Of a stretch of 64,000 nucleotides of DNA, positions 38,684-51,453 are shown piece by piece; position 1 is the stretch's first letter, and each line of letters opens with the position of its first letter. The stretch lies in contig NW_024881282.1 in NCBI RefSeq assembly GCF_018691265.1, positions 26,128,899 to 26,192,898 on the forward strand, read 5' to 3'. The DNA comes from Tyto alba (taxonomy: Eukaryota; Chordata; Aves; Strigiformes; Tytonidae). Under the pieces are notes generated by a model. That model saw nothing but the letters and a program-made list of their open reading frames with translations, was not told the DNA's origin and did not search any database. A program made the position numbers and the translations under genes.

Positions 38684-41600
38684 CCAGTCTCCATCCCATT
38701 CCAGCTCCTAAGACTGAGTTCTCAACCTCTCTCAGGGTTTTTTCAGTGGCCTCAGGACAGAACAAACTAGTTTATGCCAGTATGCATTCCCATACAGGCA
38801 CTCAGCCGGTCATTACACCTTTCCAATGGCCTCAGAAATTTTCCATCTATGGCAATTATGGTACCATCAACCTCGAGTCACAGGCAGGAATCTGCAATTC
38901 TCCCTTCCAAGTATAACTGCTATAAGGGGAAAAAGTTGACATTTTAATAGCAACCACTGCATATTTTACACAAATTAGACTACTGAGCACATTAATGCAT
39001 GCGGTCAGTGAGTTAGCTACTTAACTGATCCATTTGGGTGAAATGGGAAAGACTGGAGGGAACGAGGACCAGTTTCTCCTGACATGAAAAGAGAAGAGCA
39101 TGGCACTCTCTGATCTGTTCAGACTCACAGTTAGAATAAAATATTATAGTTAATTACCACAGGTGTTTTCTTAGCAGCAAAAACACCAAAGAGAAAAGTC
39201 CACAGTTCTCAGAAAGTGAACTCAGAAATGACACAAAACTTTTCTGCTACACACTGGTGAAGGAAGGATGGTGTTCTTCACTGATTCACAGAAAATTTGA
39301 CCCGTATTAGTCAAAAAATTCAGGATTTTCTTCTCCTCCAGCCAATAGAAGGGACTGCTTCTGCAAGAGAGTAATTGCGCATCTTCAGTAGCACTTCAAC
39401 CCAGCATTTCAGCAAATGATCGAATTGCTTTAGTATAGGAGCAGGATTGGGGTCTACAACACCCCTCCTCCCGTTGTGTCATGGCTCTTAGTGCAGGGGA
39501 AAAGCTTGCTGGGCTGCTCTGCTTCCCTTCCAGATCTGTGGCTTCAAAGTCTGCAGGTAGAGAGGGCCCGTGGGGCTCTGCAGCCTTCAGTAATTAGATG
39601 TGCATTGAGAAAATGGTTTTAAAGAATTCTTAACAAAAGAAATCTAGGCCAAAATGTCTTCCTCGGTTGCAGTTTAATTCAGCATCACTTGGTCAAAAAT
39701 GAGGTATTTCATATTAGTAAGAAAAAACTGGAACTGACAAATTCATTACTTAATCAGGCTAATCTGGTAAATTAAGAGGTAATTCCGAAGAAATAATGAA
39801 AATTCTCTAGTGGCATATTAATTATGACTTTCTTTTCAGCTATTAAGAAAGGAGGATTATGGATATGGCCAAGAATAAAGAGAGATCTATTTTCAGGGTC
39901 AGTGGATTTATCTTTTCAGGCGTCTAACAGAAAAGAATAAATTGATTTCTCTCTATGCAGGTGATTTGAGAAGCCTTGGACCAGAGAAGTCTTTTTTTTT
40001 TTTTTTGCTACATTGCATAATTAAACTTAATATATTTCAAAGTTCAGTATCTCCTCAAACAAATACATGCAAATACATGACTTTGATCAAAAATCAAGCA
40101 ACCTCTGACAACAGTCAATTCAGTGCTAAAAGTTTAAATTTCTAAATGTGACGTCATTCATTCAATTTGCTACCCGTGTATTCTGTTTCTCCTACCTAGA
40201 GCTGGTATAAAAAGATACAATTTGGGGGATATCCTGGAAAGTTGCAGTAGTATAGATTTGACTATGTGGCAATTGCATGTGAAATAACAATACCAAGCTC
40301 CATGTTAATATGAAGGGAAACATTCTGAATTGCCAAAGTTTCCATTCAGGCAATTTCTCTGCCTGGAGTGCAATATGTCTGTACTTCAGAATCAGCAGCT
40401 GGACATAGCCTAAATTCTATCTTCCTTATCTGTCTGTTGCCCAAACAGGAGAATCACAATAATCATGATAAGATTTGGATAGTTATTTGATGCAATGCTG
40501 TTAATCTTTCTTTGGGGTGGTGGTTTTTTGTTTTTTTTTGTTTTTTTTTTTTTGTCTGTTTGTGCATTTGTTTTTTCTTTTGAAGCAAGTTTGAGTTTTG
40601 AACAAGTTTCTTGTTTAGGAAAATGAAAGCAAAACCCAAACCCCAAATCCATCTGCTTTCCAGGGAAGACTTGGTTATGACCACATACTACTGATTTGCA
40701 AGCTGCTCACAGTGTTCCTGTTTGCTGCCTGCTGCCTGGCACATGCTCACAGCCGGTACAGAAGCAACAAACCAGCACCCCAATAGCTGTGTTTTCCTGT
40801 CCCTTTGCAGAACTGTATATTTTATGATTATCATTGGTTCAAGTATCTTTCAAAAAGAGGATTTCACTGGCCTTCACTTAGCCAGACTAAATGGCACTTA
40901 AGGCATCATCAGTTTGTCGGAAGCAGCTAATGACCATACAGCGCAGAGGAGCCTCATGGCTGCTGGCATTTTCTGGCAGAGAGCAGCAGCGCAGAGCATG
41001 CCTTAGTTTTCCACATATACCATGACATGTGGAAGACACTGCCTAGCCAGGGTAGCTCTGGGGCAGAGCAAAAAGCTACAACCAGGGCAGCATCTAGGCT
41101 TAAGGTTTTCAGCAACAGCCTTTTCCCATCTTGAAGGTTGAGTGGCAACAAATAATAAAGCTACATGTCATGTATTTCCTTGGGGCAAGTGACTGAAAGA
41201 TAGAGTCTGTGTGTTTCTTCCTTCATTGTCCTTTACAAAGCATCAGAAAAATCTTAAGCATGTAGGCGATCTGAAAGCAACATTTGATGACTCCTCTCCA
41301 CGTATTCCATTTTACTGAGCATATGTAATGTTTAAACATAAATGATTGTGTCCCAACTTCCTCCAAGTCTCTCTTGTTTTGTTATTGTAATATTTTTTCA
41401 CATCACCCACACTTACAGTTTATTCAAAATGAAAATAGCTTGAAAGATCCAGATATAAAGAACAACAGTGTAGAAACTGATCCCAACCTACACAATATAC
41501 ACTTTTTAGACCTTACCCTTTAGTGTCATTTACAATTTAAGCCACCACTTCTGTTGAACATAGTCCCATCTTCCCCCTGCAGTGGCCACTTTTTCATACC

Positions 41601-44065
41601 CTTTTTCCTTGCATGCTGGTGTATCGGAGCAATGAACAGAACCAGGTAATTAATGCAGGGTAAAACTTTTTTATTCCACTGGAGCAGTTTCCCTGGCTTG
41701 TTTTATTATATGGATGTACAACATTTGGACCACACAAGAGAAGGGGAGTGTAGGAAGGCAAAAGAAACTAGTAGCCTGGAGGGGCTAGAGGTGTGTGAAG
41801 GGGGGCAGAGAAGAGGGGGCTGGTTTTTTTGAAGACAGTGAAGGTTCGTGAAGGTTTATGGTGTTCACAAATCACTAGCCTTCATTTCAGCATGCCAAAA
41901 ATTCGTGCTGCTGGTAAGATGGAGGATGCACCATTTTGGGAAGACAAATTCCAAAAAGGAAAGTACCACACACCTGTAACCCTGTTGTCAGTTTATAATC
42001 TCTGTGAACATAAAAATTCATCTTCTAGAGAGACAGACATCTTCTGATAGCCTCTTTAGTTTTGCAGCTATCTCCTGCATCAAGAATTGTTCCATGAACC
42101 AGCTGTTAAATAACAACTATTAACTTGTAAATGAGAGTAGGATAAAATACACATTTTTATCAACATAGATAAAATAGCACTTTTTCTACCTTTCAGTAAA
42201 AATAATCAGAGAGCCCTGGTGGGAATCTCATATTACCCAGACTACTTATTTGTAGCTTTTACACTCCAGCACACTTGCTGGTAATGTATGAAATATGAAA
42301 TTAAAACTAAATCAATTGTCAGAACAAATGAAAAAGTACACTATGCAATGCATTATCCTCTGGTCTTTTATTGTATTTCTTCATTCACCTGCTAATTCCC
42401 CAAATCCAGACATTTACAATGAAACTTCTAGTCATTAGTGGGATTTAGCAGGCTTCCACTGTAAAATAGTATTCACATTTCTCATGAGAGTTGGTATGTA
42501 TAGTGTTGAAGGGCATGAGATACAAAGGCTGTCAGTCCACAACTATATTTGATTTCCATACGCTTAGCCAAACTCACCTCCTGTGCTGGGAAATTAACAC
42601 ATGAAGTGCGAATTTTTTGAATAGTTGCTTCTTTTTTTTTTTTTTGTAATCATGTACATCAAGACTCACTTTGGTGCAGAGGTTTATGTGGGAAAACTAG
42701 GATGTGGCTGCATGACTAATTTTTAAAGCCTGTGCACAGCTTCTCAAGAATGCAGCTGGATATAACTCCTTAGTGGCTTGCTTGTGATGACTGAACAGAA
42801 ATATATTGTAATGATTCTCTGCTCAAGAAACATGAGTTCTTTAGAAGTTGAGACTAGACCTGAAGTATTAAGTGATTTTTTTCTTCTATACTCTTTTATT
42901 ACCATTTCATAGCAAATATTTTACATGAAACTAAGCAACTAAAACTTAGCTCATAAGTTAAGGTGATAATATCAGATCTCATTCCTGTTCAATGACAATT
43001 ATTAACATAAATGTCAGGATTTGAAAAATGCTATTTGGCTTCCTTCCTTATTTTTGCAGGAATATGCATAATCTAGAAATAATTTAAACAGTACCTTGAA
43101 AATTAAAGATTCATCTATGCCATTCAAATCACATAGCAATTCCTAACTTTCTTACTTTTGAAAAGAAGTTAAAATGTTTCTAAATTGAAATAATTCAGGA
43201 AATTGTTTAAAGGCCACCACTTCTTTAGATAGCTTTTTAGCATGCATGAGAAAAGTGATATTTAATTTCACACTCAAGTAATCCTTTAACAGTTTTTTTT
43301 TCAGGCAAAATATAAAAGGTTATTATTAATTACTTAATAAAATAAAAAATAAGTTATAACATATATGTCTTTAACCTTGGACCAGTCTGAGTAATTTTTT
43401 TCCCTCAGATAAGACACCAAAGATCAACACAAATGCCAAGTGATAAATTGGCCTCTGGGAATTACTCAAGAGTCTTCCGCCTTCATTTTTTCACATCAAC
43501 TCTCTCTGGAAGTATCTCCTGAACTACTTCTGGTTTTAGCATCAGTCAGTCAGTTTGATTCCTCCCACCCCTTAACTATCAATGGCAAAAGTTGTCAAGA
43601 TCTGATGTTACTCACCTTAAATTTTAACTCCCTATTACACTGAAGTAATTTCACAGAAACTAGACCTACTTAAGATTCATGATGAATGCCAAATTGTCAG
43701 AAGTTCATATCTTAAAGGCTTATTTTCCTTTTCCTAAGTGCTTGAATTTGCTGAAGACAAAAAAATGTATCACTCTTGCAAGATACAGCACCAGCAATTC
43801 CTTTGGACATACAATCCACTGCATTTGTACCTTACAAATAATCTTCTCCTTCATTTTACCAATTTCTCTCCTACCAATTCTCAAACTTTCTCCATATTTT
43901 GGACCCCAGCTTCAATAGCTGTGGGCATTTTGTTCAAAGAGAATATAAATGTATAGGTGCTGATATTCATATAAGACCTTTAGGGTCTTATTAGCAGATG
44001 TTGAAGCATTCCAGGCACCTAATGGAGATGAGTAGGTAAAAAAAGTAGTTACCTCTGAGCGACAA

Positions 44066-44144
44066 TGGTGGTGGTAGTATTAATAGTAGTAGTAGAAGTA
44101 GTAGTAATAGTAGTAGTAGTAGTAGTAGTAGCAGCAGAGCAGCA
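44066..44144. repeat. (TAG)n trinucleotide microsatellite
   Basis: GTGGTGGTAGTATTAATAG leads into a long AGT/TAG array ending in GCAGCAGAGCAGC. The unit drifts from GTG through TAG to CAG, so it is an imperfect trinucleotide repeat of about 79 bp. It is intergenic here. Confidence 0.92.
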
Positions 44145-46190
44145 ACCATTCTGTAATAATTTCAGATCTTCTTGGGAGTAACTCTAGACAAGTAAGCTAG
44201 GCTTCTTCAACACTGCAATTTTCTCTAGGCACTTAAAATAAGTGTATAAACACATCATTAGATATAAAATCTGTTAGGAACATATAAATATAAGGTATCA
44301 TCTGGGTTTCTGAGTTCAATGTCTTCCACCGCCAGGAAACACATATGAGTACAGATCAGAAACACTTCAAGAAGGAAGTTTCTCATCAACAGATCAAGTT
44401 CCACCTGAAAATCAGTGGGAATTTCTTGGCTCCAATGGTGCTATTGGAAAAAACTCTCTAAAATCTTTTTGATCAGTTGGTTGGAAACCATCTTCTAAAC
44501 GCTTAGCCTACAGTTGTCATGGCTAATCTCTACATATACACTTTATTCTAGCTCTGACATTTAGCATATAGTTATTTTCCCAACCTGATATTTACTCATG
44601 GCTTTACAAAATGTGCAGCACTGCAGGTGGATGCCAAGAAAATGGCAAGCTCTGTACAGTGTCCCCTCCCCCACCCACTTAGGTAGGGTGAACTTTCAGA
44701 AACGACTGAGCGCTGTGGTTCATCATTCAAGTTAATCACTAAAAAGGTTTAGCAAGATATCTCCATTGCAGGTGGGTCATTCCGTGAAGTCTTTGTGGAT
44801 GCTTTGTTCCTTCCTCTAGCCCCTATTGCAGAAAACTGCAGGTAATATGAAGCCTTAATATAGCAACTCAACTCTTACTAAAGATATTTGTCATGGTCTA
44901 TCCAAGTATATATGCAGACAAGTATGAAATGCATAGACATCACTTTTTGAAAGATGTCGTTTCCCAAAAGGACCCATTAGGGTAGAAACATGCTGCAGAA
45001 TTGCTACCAAAAAAATTAATTTACAGTCATTTTTTAAACACCTGATTTCTCCGCTAACTTATATGTAATGCTACTTCAAACAGCTACACACGGTCTCATT
45101 TAGTGAGTATATGAAGAAGAGGTCTGCATTATGTTTGCTAAAAGAACTAGGGTTTCAATTCCATCTGCTGCTGGGTGTGTTTGATTTGTATATTAATTAT
45201 GCCTGTTTGTAGCTGTAAATTTGCTCCAGATTAGTAGCTGATTGGCTCCACACATGGATTCATTACACTGTGTGGCTCCCTTGAACTTTTATACTTTTCA
45301 AATAATTCCATACTTATGTTTTTTAAACTGCTTTTAATACCTCTCTTATTCAGTGTGAGCTTTCAACCCTGTCTTATTCAGACAATTTTTTTCCCCTTAA
45401 GAGAAAACATGTCCTTTGATTCTTCTCTTTGTGGACCCTTTTGGCTGGTGTAACGTCAGCTTTGTCCATGGTGCTACTCTAAAACACAAGACGAAAGTTC
45501 TTCTTCTTCCAGTCTTGTGGAGAAATGCAGCATATTCAGACTTAGCATTTGCTATGTGGAAACTAATGTGTTTAGGAATTACACAAGCACTCAGCAGGAC
45601 ATATATACATACCTGTTACTGTGCAAACTTTAAATGCTTGTCACATCGAAATAAAATGCTCCCACACATGGAACATTTTTGCTCTTGATCACTGAGTTTT
45701 CTCCCTGGTTTTCAAAATGCCCAAAAGTTCTGAGCTGTCACCTTTGTAGTTAAGACCTGCGAGATACGCTTGAAAATGTAACACATCTGAAATGAGCTGC
45801 ACAAAACCTGCCTTTGTGTCTGTGCGTGTGAATGTTTGTGTACACTCAGAAAATAAATGTCGAAGAGGTCAAGCTGATTTCCCTCATATTTTAGGAAAAG
45901 AATCACTCTGAGCTGAAAAACTGTATGCCAAGTTTCTGCCTGAAGCAAATTTTTACGATCAAATTAAAAACCTTTGAGACTAAGAGTTTATAATGGAAAT
46001 ACTAACACAGCTTTAACCATGGCAGCACTAGCAGCCACTGCAATAATATTAGGAGAGCTCTCCCTGCCCACAATCTAAACTAAATAAAAAAGATGCCATT
46101 TTCTAACATATACCCCAGGCTAGCAAATAACAATGATTTAATGTACTTGCCCTGTGGTAATATAGTAGCACTGCAAACCTCTGAGCCAAT

Positions 46191-46227
46191 TTTTCTTTTC
46201 TTTTCTTTTTTTTTTCTTTTCTTTTTA
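46191..46227. repeat. (TTTTC)n tract
   Basis: Pyrimidine-only run of TTTTC-like units, about 37 bp. Confidence 0.8.
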
Positions 46228-46381
46228 AACATATATGCCCCATAGGGAAAGGATTGCAATTTAGCTCTTATTTGTGGATATATCGCTTTCATTTCTACAA
46301 TTCTTGAAAGTCTTCCTGCTGTCACATGCTACTGTATGCGAGCACCCAACTGAATAAAGACCCACCAGGCTTTTTCAGGAG

Positions 46382-46387
46382 TTTATT
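46382..46387 (-). terminator. DCLK1: candidate distal DCLK1 poly(A) signal
   Basis: On the minus strand GTGAATAAACTCC is followed about 15 nt later by GCCTGGTGGGTCTTTATTCAG and GTTGGGTG, a good G/U-rich downstream element. A plus-strand AATAAA lies just below at 46353-46358, so the two signals face each other. Confidence 0.35.
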
Positions 46388-47973
46388 CACAGGTTTGGCT
46401 TTGCTTATTGTAGTATGCACCACATTTAAATTAGATGAGGGCTACTGTAAAGCAATAACATTGTCAATGACTGGAATCTCACTTTCCCCTCTAACAGTCT
46501 GAAGCAAATTAATGTATTGGTTGTTCATTAACAAGTAAACAGTTTCTGCTACAATGTCAAGGAAAAAGAATGTGTTCATTAATATGAACAATCTTCATCT
46601 ACAAAGATGATTTACACAATGCATGTCATGAGATAGCTTTCCCCTAACTAGTACACTACCAAACTGAAAAGCTGATTCTTAGGACTTTCTTGAAATTACA
46701 ATATTGTTTGTTTACCAATAGAAAGACAGTCTCAGTCACCTATGCCACCATTGTAAGCTCTATAGTAAGTACTTAAAAAAAGAGAGATTTCTGGAATCAC
46801 TTGTGGAATTAATAAAATTGATAACTACAGACTTACACTGCATCAATGATACATATTATTCCTGTGATAAGTTAAGCTAAAAATAAGATTAATTTGGTTA
46901 TAGAAATTCCTTAAACAACAACACTTAAATTATTTCAAACTTTAAATTTTTCAAGAATTTTCTGAAAAAATCAGCAAACACTGGCTAAAAAAGCAAAGCA
47001 GTTTGGATACACCAATGTAATCAGCATGCCTAGTGCTTTTCTGTTAACCCTCTGAGTAGAACCGTAGTATTCTGGATTTTTTGTACATTAGTGCTATGAA
47101 GGTTGTAATTTACAGAAATACTAATTTATATGCCATGACTTAATAAATCATGTTCTAAATATATTTAGTCTAGGCACCTCATCTAGTGAGTGATTCATCC
47201 ATCCTAGAATTTTAATTATTCACTAGAGAAGCCAGTCTCTAGCAACTATAAGGGAAGTTTAGATGATTGCCCTCGATTAGATGCTTAACTGTTAGATGGA
47301 AACATCTATATGAGACAACACCCAGCTCAGTAGTGCTTAACTAATCCTGTGCTATCACCTATCAGTACTACATTTTCACATCAGAGTTTGCTTACTGCAT
47401 GTAAGCTTACTAGAATATTGCACTTAGGTTGGGGTCCACATTATCCCCACTTATATTTAATAGAGAGGAATTAAGCTGGAAGTGACCCTGTTCTACTCTC
47501 CTGTTAATACGAAGATCAGCCCGCCAGGCATCTCCAGAGACCAACTATTTAGATGACCTGAATCCCCCTTTGGAAGTGCTACTCTCCATCTCCTTGGCGA
47601 TAGACAGTGCCTACCACAACTGCCATCCACCTCAGCTAACTACACAGGCTTGGTGGGAGGAAGATGGTCTTGTATATGCAATAAGCATTAAAAAAAATTG
47701 TCACATTTAGCACCAATACTATGCAATGATTCAAAAGGGAAATGAAGGAGGACTGGTGCGTTGTACGGTAAAATGACCACAGTGTGCTATGTGGTCTCCC
47801 AGATTATCACATTAGAAATAGTCTGTTATCTCTGATTTCTTTTCTCACTGCCATTTCAAGTATTTTTAGGGCCACATATTCTGTCTTCACTTACCCCCAG
47901 GAATTCAGAGGTTAGACAAGAAAAAGGGCAGTCACTGCCAAAAAAGCTCGAAGCATTATTATTTCCATGAAAC

Positions 47974-48034
47974 CATACATATATATATACATATATATGG
48001 TTATATTTTAAAAAAATATATGGATATATTTAAA
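47974..48034. repeat. (TA)n microsatellite
   Basis: ATACATATATATAT-type alternating tract with an internal A7. Confidence 0.75.
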
Positions 48035-49783
48035 ACCATCATTGAAAACTCTTTTAAAAGAGTTTAAATATTCAGATACTTCTCCTTGAAGCCTGAAAAG
48101 AGGCTATCAGCAATGTGAAACCCAGTCTCTCACTGACCTAAAAATAACTTTAAATGTATTTTTATAGTTATGTTCATAAAACATGAACCACAGATCAGAA
48201 ACATATAAGATGTTGGGGATGAGTATGGTTTTCAGGATCTAGGATTATTTTTACATACATTTTAAGTAGTACAAGATGGTGTAAAATGAAGGAGCCAAAC
48301 ATCTTATTTTAATGATAACCCTGTATTCTGAGGCAAAGCAAAGCAAAGGTGAAAGGAGAATCCCAGATGGGATTTTGAATAATAACTCTCATGCATAAGG
48401 TGAAGATTTTTTTTTTTTTTCTCCTGACTTCCTTCGCTAATTAAGAAGAACAGAAGAATGAACTTCAGCCTTTGCTTTAGGACTGCCAAATTTTCCCAAT
48501 AGTCAAGGAGCATGTGGTGTTAATGGACACTTTTTTATTACAAAATGCATGTCTTGCATTTAAATGGCTGAGTTGTATCTCTTCCAAAGGCAAGGCTGCG
48601 ATATAATGTGGGAACGGCAACTCTGGAAAAATATGTGCCTGATCCTGACCTTCTGTAAATTGATGTAGGTAAGTGGTGAGGGAGGTTTACCTTGGCTGAG
48701 GGTTTGATCCTATGGAAAAATAAACCCTGTCCTACCCAAACGTTATCAAACTACAACCATTTACCTCACAACGGCAGTGACCGTGCCCTATCTACCAAGT
48801 TCCTCTCCACAATGACTCTAAGATTGGATGGGCACGGTCAAGGATCTGCCTCAGACACAGACCTTTCCTGAAACCTAAAATCTAGGAACTTCTGTATGGC
48901 AGTTCCTTTATCCCTTCACCTGTGGGCTCTGTGGAGTTCTCCAAGACACCTACTTGTTTCTCTTAGATTAAGATGTTGTTCCTCAGGTTCCAGACTCCAG
49001 ACAGAGTAACTGAGTAACTGAGGCTGTGCACAGGCCTTCTGCCCACGGACGTACGCTCAGCGATCAGAGTCTCCTGATCACTTAGGGTGACATTCATTCT
49101 ACTAAACTTGTAATCTGAAGTTTGGTGTCTGATATAAGCTTCCACCACCAGTTCCTTCTACAGTCAATGGAGTGAGAGTAATAGGTGAATTAAAGCATGA
49201 CTCCTGCCTAAAATGCATGCCCATGACAGGTGAGATGAATCAAACCTGGAAATGCTCATCTCTCTGTACTACCAAGGAAATCTGGAGATCTAGTTTCTAC
49301 TAGATAGTTCACTTCTAGCTTATTAACATTGGGTGAATTCAAAAGCATTCTGTATGAAATACTGGTGCCACTTGTGTGAAGATTCACAAGATTAAATTCC
49401 TGGATTTAAAATCTTCAGAGCTTTTAATATATAAATTTTCATGACTGAGGCAATGAAAGATGCACTTTAAAGGATGGAAAAACAAAAGAATTTCAATGCT
49501 TCTTGAAACACAGTTCAACTGATACTTCCAACTAGAAATGAAAAAGAGCATTACACTAGCTCCAACAAGCTGCAGGTACACATTCTCTGCCATAACTGCT
49601 TGTAGAGACAGTTCCATGACCAAACACAACTCAGAATGGAAATGGCACTGTGGGCAACTTGCCCTGTTCCTCAAAATTTATTTATACTTCCCAGAAAGAT
49701 CAGAAAAGACTACATATCTTTTGGGACATTTCCCAAATATTGATATTCCCAATATATTGATATTTCTAGCTGTATGATATGAT

Positions 49784-49947
49784 AGAAAAAGGGAGAAAGA
49801 AACAAAGCAAAGCAAAGCAAAGCAAGAAATCAAGAAAGAAGGAAAGAAAGAAAGAAAGAGAGAAAGAAAAGAAAAAGAAAGGGAGGAAGAAAGAAAGAAA
49901 GAGAACAAATGAAAGAGACAGAGAAAAGGGCAAGGAGAGAGAAAAAA
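49784..49947. repeat. polypurine (GAAA)n/(GCAAA)n microsatellite
   Basis: About 160 bp of almost pure purine on the plus strand. It starts with four AAAGC units and then passes through GAAA, GGAA and GAGA units. In the probable DCLK1 3' UTR this would be a long C/U-rich stretch in the mRNA. Mirror-symmetric purine runs of this kind can adopt triplex DNA in principle. Confidence 0.9.
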
Positions 49948-51284
49948 CCCCACATTTTTGTGACATTTTAAAAACACTGAGAAAATTTTTACTTTAGAGG
50001 AGAAACTTCCACTTTATATGAGTAATAAGAAAAAGTATAAATTTCAGAATGTTGATTTTTATTTTAGAATAAGATTTTAGAAGTTGCCTTTTTCATTTTG
50101 AGTCATTTTATAATTTTTCTTTCAAATTATCACAGCTAAAGCAAAAGTCTACATATTGTAATATATCTGCAGTACAAAACTTTAGGATAATGGCTAGATA
50201 AAATTCTATAATGCTGTGCTGAGATTTTAACAAACCAGAAATATGTATACTCTGTGTAAATACCCATTTTATTAAATATTACAAATAGAACTGGTGAATC
50301 ATTTTTAGTTCCTCCATTCTAAGACAAAACTTCTGCTAATTCAGTTTAGGCTTTACATATATATTAAATGACTTGTACTTTCCCTGATTTAGAAGTACTC
50401 TAGCTATTTTAAGGGTAATTCTCATCAATGTTAATCTTTAAAAGTGATTCTCCCAGAATAACCAGGTCATGCTGAGAGGATGCCTGTACATCTCTGAATG
50501 TGAGGCAAAGGAACCAGGAACTTCTCAACTAGATCATTACATACCATTACATGACAGAACATGTCCTCAAGCCATTTCCCAAGACTCTGCATTGTCATTA
50601 GCAGCAAACGATATGGAAGCAACCTTTTGTGGCCATCATCATGTCATCTTCTGTAAACTATGAGGCTGCCCTATACTGAATTTCCCATTTAGCCTGTATA
50701 ATATCTTCCAACAACAGTCAGTCCCTGTGGAGGTATGATGCAGGTTTAGAATGAGCTGCTGTAGAAGATATTGTTTGTTTAATTTTATTTTCATTTTTAA
50801 AGCCTGTATTTGTAACCCCTAAGCAATAGTGTGTTTGATATAGTTTTGGCCAGAAAAAGGCAAAGAACTTTAGGGTGCTATAAAATATATGTGCGTATAA
50901 AAGCAAAAAAGCCAGAATAAAGCCCTAATGTGGGTTGTCAAGATTTAAGTTCATTGTTTACTCAGAGGGTTAACATGTGCTAAAATTACATACTGCAGTT
51001 CCTAGCTTCACTGATGAAAACATTCACTGCTTCTATCTTGAAATAAAAAAGCAAAATAGCCTTAACCCTTTGAGGATCATATTAGCAGCAAGTTGCAATC
51101 TAAACAGAGAACAAGTAATTCAATCAATTAGGAAATTATTCTTACAAAGATTCTCTGAGCACCCTTTTGTGTTCCACCATCCCAGTGTTTACTGCTGGAT
51201 AGATCAGCTGTAATCACTTCGCACAGGTCTGAAGGATTTTCAGGGTCTCAAAGGGTTAAAGCCAAGACTTTTGAGTAAAAGTGT

Positions 51285-51290
51285 TTTATT
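51285..51290 (-). terminator. DCLK1: AATAAA overlapping the DCLK1 stop codon
   Basis: The minus strand reads CCC TTT TAA TAAAAC, so the hexamer AATAAA begins inside the TAA stop of the long C-terminal frame. If used it would give almost no 3' UTR. No clear G/U-rich element follows within 30 nt, so it is probably not a main site. Confidence 0.25.
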
Positions 51291-51453
51291 AAAAGGGTGA
51301 GTTAGGTGAGCGAACAGTCTCGGATGAACTTGGTGAATAGTCTTCCGATTCGGAGTTGAGTTCAGGTGGAGCTTGCTGTGCCTTATAACGTCCCCTCACA
51401 TCCTGGTTGCGTCTTCGTCGGAAAACCTGCCTCTCCTTATCAAGAGCGGTGGT
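51289..51453 (-). CDS. DCLK1: DCLK1 terminal coding exon, long C-terminus frame
   Basis: Last coding exon of doublecortin-like kinase 1, a microtubule-associated serine/threonine kinase of neurons and epithelial tuft cells. The exon follows a strong acceptor (TTATGCCCCTGCCAG on the minus strand; AG at 51454-51455). It encodes 54 residues in phase 0: [20 protein letters not shown] at the start, then a serine-rich acidic tail with [12 protein letters not shown] and the end [11 protein letters not shown] recognise this as the C-terminal tail of the 740-residue DCLK1 isoform. From memory, the mammalian tail differs here by only about two residues (S to G after DVR, P to Q after KAQ). This tail lies beyond the kinase domain and is proposed to be regulatory. 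This frame is used when the 74-nt exon at 60970-61043 is skipped. The kinase-domain exons are outside the window. Confidence 0.96.
   Translation of the reverse strand, partial: TTALDKERQVFRRRRNQDVRGRYKAQQAPPELNSESEDYSPSSSETVRSPNSPF
51396..51453 (-). CDS. DCLK1: DCLK1 terminal exon, alternative (short C-terminus) frame
   Basis: The same exon is read in a second frame when joined to the 74-nt cassette exon. The cassette ends in AG, which pairs with the first base of this exon to make an arginine codon (AGA). The frame then reads [18 protein letters not shown] and stops at TGA (51396-51398). This is the ending I recall for the 729-residue DCLK1 isoform. About 57 bases are therefore protein-coding in two frames at once, and everything from 51395 to 51289 becomes 3' UTR in this isoform. 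Both frames being open and matching known tails argues that both are under selection. Confidence 0.93.

Larger units (their letters stand above)
33416..46369. other. intergenic DNA, no gene recognised
   Basis: AT-rich with GC-richer patches around 35.3-36.3, 37.0-38.5 and 39.4-39.6 kb. No domain-bearing frame was found; the longest (172 residues, minus strand, 35271-35789) has no recognisable family. T tracts occur at 35902-35936 (A on plus) and 40523-40555. Around 47.5 kb, just outside this segment, a moderately GC-rich stretch of about 200 bp may be an old repeat that I could not name. Confidence 0.5.
46370..51288 (-). other. DCLK1: probable DCLK1 3' UTR
   Basis: The sequence downstream of the DCLK1 stop codons on the minus strand has no long frames and is AT-rich. 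Mammalian DCLK1 mRNAs are known for a 3' UTR of several kilobases. A canonical AATAAA followed by a G/T-rich stretch lies at 46382-46387, which would give a UTR of about 4.9 kb. The end is a guess: other AATAAA hexamers exist on this strand, including one overlapping the stop codon. Within it are a purine microsatellite (49784-49947), a TA-rich tract (47974-48034) and a T/A run near 48408-48420. RNA-seq coverage would define it. Confidence 0.4.

Noticed and set aside
47461..47670. Moderately GC-rich stretch that looked like an old repeat
   Set aside because: I could not match it to a family with confidence; a repeat-library search would decide.
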